From the NCBI GenBank assembly GCA_037892935.1, contig JAYXKI010000017.1:434001-498000 (forward strand): a stretch of 64,000 nucleotides of DNA, in the 5' to 3' direction. The stretch is from Phlebopus portentosus. Its lineage: Eukaryota; Basidiomycota; Agaricomycetes; Boletales; Boletinellaceae. The translations under genes and the position numbers were made by a program. The notes under the pieces are model-generated. The model ran no database searches. It was not told where the DNA came from and was given only the letters and a program-made list of their open reading frames with translations. Positions 60,872 to 64,000 of this stretch are shown here, one piece after another. The stretch's first letter is position 1, and every line of letters begins with the position of its first letter.

Positions 60872-62262
60872 TCATTCAGAAGAAAGGATTGTGCACATGC
60901 CTTCCCCGCCTATCAACTCTGCAAGTCCACATGAGTGAGACGTTACATGCAAATATAGACGCAAGTCAACCCCGGATCCTAATTTGAATATGGAGGGAAG
61001 AACTGTATACTTGTCAATATCGGACACACCGATTACAAAAGAGTTCGCAACGTCACGATGACTTCTGAAATCTCCCGGGACTTCATCATATACATCGATG
61101 TTTTCAACGCACCCACTGATATCATCCAGAGGTAGCAGATTGTGAAGATGAAGAATCTCGAGGCAGATGGCACGCTCGGCGGACAATGCGATTTCCTTGT
61201 TCTCCCTCATTTCAACCGCGAGCGCACGGGAAAAGCGTTTCGATACAAATGCGTTCGAGTATCGTAGATCTTTAAGATAGGGTAACATCCATAGTATTCC
61301 GAGGATGTCATCCTCCCCTGCGCAGTTGTCGTGCAGGGTCAAAAATGTCGAGGGAGGCTTCGAGCGCAGGAAGAAATTGAAAAGTAATCCCTTTTTGACG
61401 CTGCTTGCGTAGTATAACGCTTCTAAAGACGGCGACGTTACAGTATCAAGAATTGTGGCCCGCACTTCTCCGTCTTCCAGCTTGAGAGCTCGGAGGGAAG
61501 GTAAGATAAGGTGAGGGTGATGGCTGGATCGATTCGAGTAAACCAAACTAGACGTAGATCTAGCATCAAATCTCGTAAGGAATGGAGCGTTTTTCAAGAT
61601 ATCCAGACTTGTTTCGACTGCGCGACTTCCAGTATATCCATACTTGAAAGAAAATTCGATTTTGCTTCCGATCAGGCACAGCGGTTCCCCGATGACGGAT
61701 AGATCGAAATTACCAAACAGATCGAGCGTCTTCAGGCGCGAGGACTGCGCAATGCTGATAATAGCACGCATTGGGAGTTCGACATGGAGGGAGACTGATG
61801 CCAAAAAGGCATGTTGGTCATATCCAGCCCTGGAAACTTGACGGAAATGTTCACGTTGCACCAGGTAAAGTCCACACCCCGCCACCGGTACTGTTGCGAA
61901 AGCAACGTCACGATCATGCACTCGGCGCGACGATGATCTTCGACATCGAACCCCTCTGTAAACCGTATCGAAACACGTAGGAGATTGAGGACCCATTCAT
62001 CCTTGAGAGCCACGCGTCGAAGAAATTCACCACCATTTTCCATTTATTTCGAACCATCATCGTGTAATCGATGCAAAGATATGACCATAGTTTTCCATTT
62101 GCAAGTGCTAGAGACCGCCAACCCCGACAGACTTGCGAATGTAGAGAGGCACAGATATTGATGCTTCATAAGGAGTATAAAGCTTGTCAAGCTTGAGTCT
62201 GGCAGAGACTGCAAGAAGATATCGTAGAGGATCTCGGGAGGAAGTGACTCCATGATGGCCAT
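60872..62262 (-). pseudogene. F-box-like gene copy F3, broken by frameshifts
   Basis: Inverted, distant paralogue of the tandem pair at 13.7-17.3 kb. It begins MAIMESLPPEILYDIFLQSL, nearly identical in meaning to the intact copy. The frame shifts within 30 codons (the expected SISVPLY-like box appears in another frame near 62140), again near 62044 and again at about 61800. The C-terminal two thirds is one open frame from about 61790 (FLASVSLHVELPMRAIISIA, SSRLKTLDLFGNFDLSVIGE) to 61010. The three readable parts together cover nearly the whole intact protein, so decay is recent. Confidence 0.8.
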
Positions 62263-62824
62263 TCGAAGTAAGATTTATTTTGGAGTAAACGATCGAACAG
62301 GAAATCCTGCAAACTTGGTTACATGAGCTCGCTCACCATGAACGTATGCGAAATTACGAGTTGGTGTGGAATTTCACTTGAGTTGTCCAACATATGCACA
62401 GTCGAAGGTAGTCAGACGTAGGTAAGGACACATGTAGATTACGTGATCAACCATCGCATTTTCCGATAAAATGAGCTCGGCAACATACCTGTACATGATT
62501 TTTGTACAAGGGGTACCTGATAAGCTGCTACTCACCGGTCAAAATGTCTAGATTAACTGACTCCAGGCTTTCTGGCAAGGTACATGGATTAGAAGTGAGT
62601 AACCTCCTTAATCACAGGTCTGGATTAGATTTCATGCTATATTACTGAAGTTCGTGATAGTAGGTGACGATGGTCATTCCGTCCATAAACTTGATTTTGT
62701 TATCCCCCAAAATCAGTTCCAACGACGTTCCATATTACCTTGACTGCACGTTTTCTTAGCTCTGCTCCTAGATACCATTATCAAAAAATATTTTGTACTA
62801 TAAATAATAGCAAACAGTTTCTGC
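62263..62824. other. Intergenic, no gene seen
   Basis: 560 bases between two minus-strand loci. It includes the upstream side of F3 with CTTAGCTCTGC-type sequence, and no recognisable element. Confidence 0.5.
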
Positions 62825-64000
62825 TTAGTCTGAATGAAGCGATTGACCGGTTTGAGCTCCGATCGCCTCCTTCGCGCACATCCATCGATTGCCATCCCAT
62901 TGACTCTTCCATGGATACCGGCAATGTTCTCGAGTCGTCTTTCCATCGTCCGATATGCCGATTATCGTATCTGGTGCGCGGCCATTTTCAACCCAATCCA
63001 CTAACGACAAAAGGACATTACTGGGCTGCGTTCCGGGAACCTGGAAATTTTCTTGAGAACTCTCCTTTAGCTTCGTTTGTTTCTCGTCAGTATGTTGCAA
63101 TCTCGATGACCCGATAGATTTTCTTTGTCCGAAGTTCACCGCTCCTTTTCCGCCAATACAATGCTCCATGCCTGGGACAAGGAAGAGCCTGTAAAACTCG
63201 TCAAGCGTCGATGGTTGCAGGCTTAGCGTGCGGGATATGAGGTTGTACAGCGACTTTGCGTTTCCCGACGGGACGAGCTACACCAAGACGATTAATATGA
63301 GCATATAGGGGAAAACCTTGCGGGAGAGCCCTCAACGATACGTACGTTATCGGCTCTACCATGATAGGTGATAATTTTTCCTCCGCGAGCACGGAAAGCG
63401 GATAAGTCTCCATCGAAGGTTGAGATGTTTTCTGGATCAATGGCTTGCATGCGGGCTACATCTGCGAGGCCGAACTGAGAGAAGTCGTAGCTCGAATCGT
63501 TTAGCACGACATATTTCATCCAATCCTAGAAGATAGTTATTGTCTGTAACGGCCTGGAGATCTATGCAAAGGGGGACCCACCTCTGTATAGGCAAATGGC
63601 TTCCCGGAGAACAAGGCCCATTTACCGAAAGATGCATTCTCGGCACCCGGGTCGAATCGCGGGAAGAGGTGATCGCCACCTAAGCCGTACAACGGCGAAT
63701 AGACCTTGCGCAACGCCTCTACTTGGATCTTCGACAAACAGTTTTCGTTGCTTCGTCCTTCACACAAAAGCGTTTCTGGAACGAAGTCGCAAGCATCTGG
63801 CTCTGTAATGATCCCGTCTATTACGCCGTCCAGACCATCGCATTGGCGAAAGATCTCCTCTGAAACTAAGTCCCAAAGGTGCGAAGGAATAAAATTCGCA
63901 CTTTTGTCTCCGTGAGGAGCTCCAAGATATTTTGTTATCATGCCGCTCCAGCCCATCAGGTGATTGAAGTTGGTTACAGGCGCGCCGGCAAGTACACCAT
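62825..64000 (-). CDS. Tannase/feruloyl esterase family protein, C-terminal part
   Basis: Secreted-type alpha/beta hydrolase that cleaves ester-linked phenolic acids from tannins or cell-wall xylan. The gene continues past the right edge, so the N-terminus and nucleophile serine are not seen. Exons are 64000 (partial)-63582, 63525-63346 and 63277 to 62825. Family marks: GVLAGAPVTNFNHLMGWSG, LDGVIDGIITEPDAC, the DLSAFRARGGKIITYHGRAD segment with the catalytic-triad aspartate region, LVPSGNAKSLYNLIS, FYRLFLVPGMEHCIGG with the triad histidine and its cysteine, and LLSLVDWVENGRAPDTIIG. It ends in the HCRYP-x-W motif. About 30 residues after VNFGQR do not fit the family and may be one more small intron. 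Confidence 0.9.

Overview
The window looks like nuclear DNA of an agaricomycete (mushroom-forming basidiomycete). The genes are broken by many short introns, mostly about 50 to 70 nt. Several coding regions resolve only when spliced. The gene families fit a basidiomycete: F-box-like proteins that start with a PPEILxxIF-type box, a TPR-CHAT protein, GH12, GH92 and tannase-family enzymes, and an allantoate-permease-type transporter. I called all exon boundaries by eye from splice consensus plus reading-frame and protein-family continuity; no transcript data were available.

Layout. 1-7.3 kb: a long stretch without a recognisable gene, rich in pyrimidine tracts and microsatellites. 7.3-8.3 kb: a GNAT acetyltransferase (-). 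8.3-11.8 kb: no gene seen. 11.8-12.4 kb: ribosomal protein eL24 (-). 12.8-19.4 kb: a local duplication, with one broken and one intact F-box gene and three copies of a flanking segment. 20.0-24.7 kb (+): an R-SNARE (synaptobrevin), a doubtful small gene, a single-pass membrane glycoprotein and proteasome subunit beta-3. 25.0-30.6 kb (-): an MFS transporter, a hydrophilic CsbD-like protein and a GH12 endoglucanase. 31.8-37.0 kb (+): an aldo-keto reductase with a membrane tail and a large F-box protein. 38.2-39.6 kb: an F-box pseudogene. 39.8-43.9 kb (+): a leucine-rich-repeat protein resembling PPP1R37. 44.6-47.9 kb (+): a GH92 alpha-mannosidase. 48.5-49.4 kb: an F-box pseudogene. 50.2-51.3 kb (+): the succinate dehydrogenase iron-sulfur subunit. 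53.3-55.5 kb (-): a TPR-CHAT protein with one frameshift. 57.0-59.8 kb (+): a bestrophin-like channel. 60.9-62.3 kb (-): an F-box pseudogene. 62.8-64.0 kb (-): the C-terminal part of a tannase/feruloyl esterase cut by the window edge.

The genes do not form one pathway. Housekeeping genes (eL24, PUP3, SDH2, synaptobrevin) are interleaved with secreted carbohydrate-active enzymes (GH12, GH92, tannase family) and with an expanding and decaying F-box family (six loci, four of them broken). I found no CRISPR array, tRNA, rRNA or intact transposon.

The most unusual signal is in gene structure. The MFS gene seems to need a 2-nt internal exon and a GC-AG intron. The synaptobrevin gene seems to need 4-nt and 8-nt exons. 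Two other genes have a first coding exon that is only the ATG. Two otherwise well-preserved genes change frame at C/G homopolymers, so either base-calling errors or recent inactivation must be considered.
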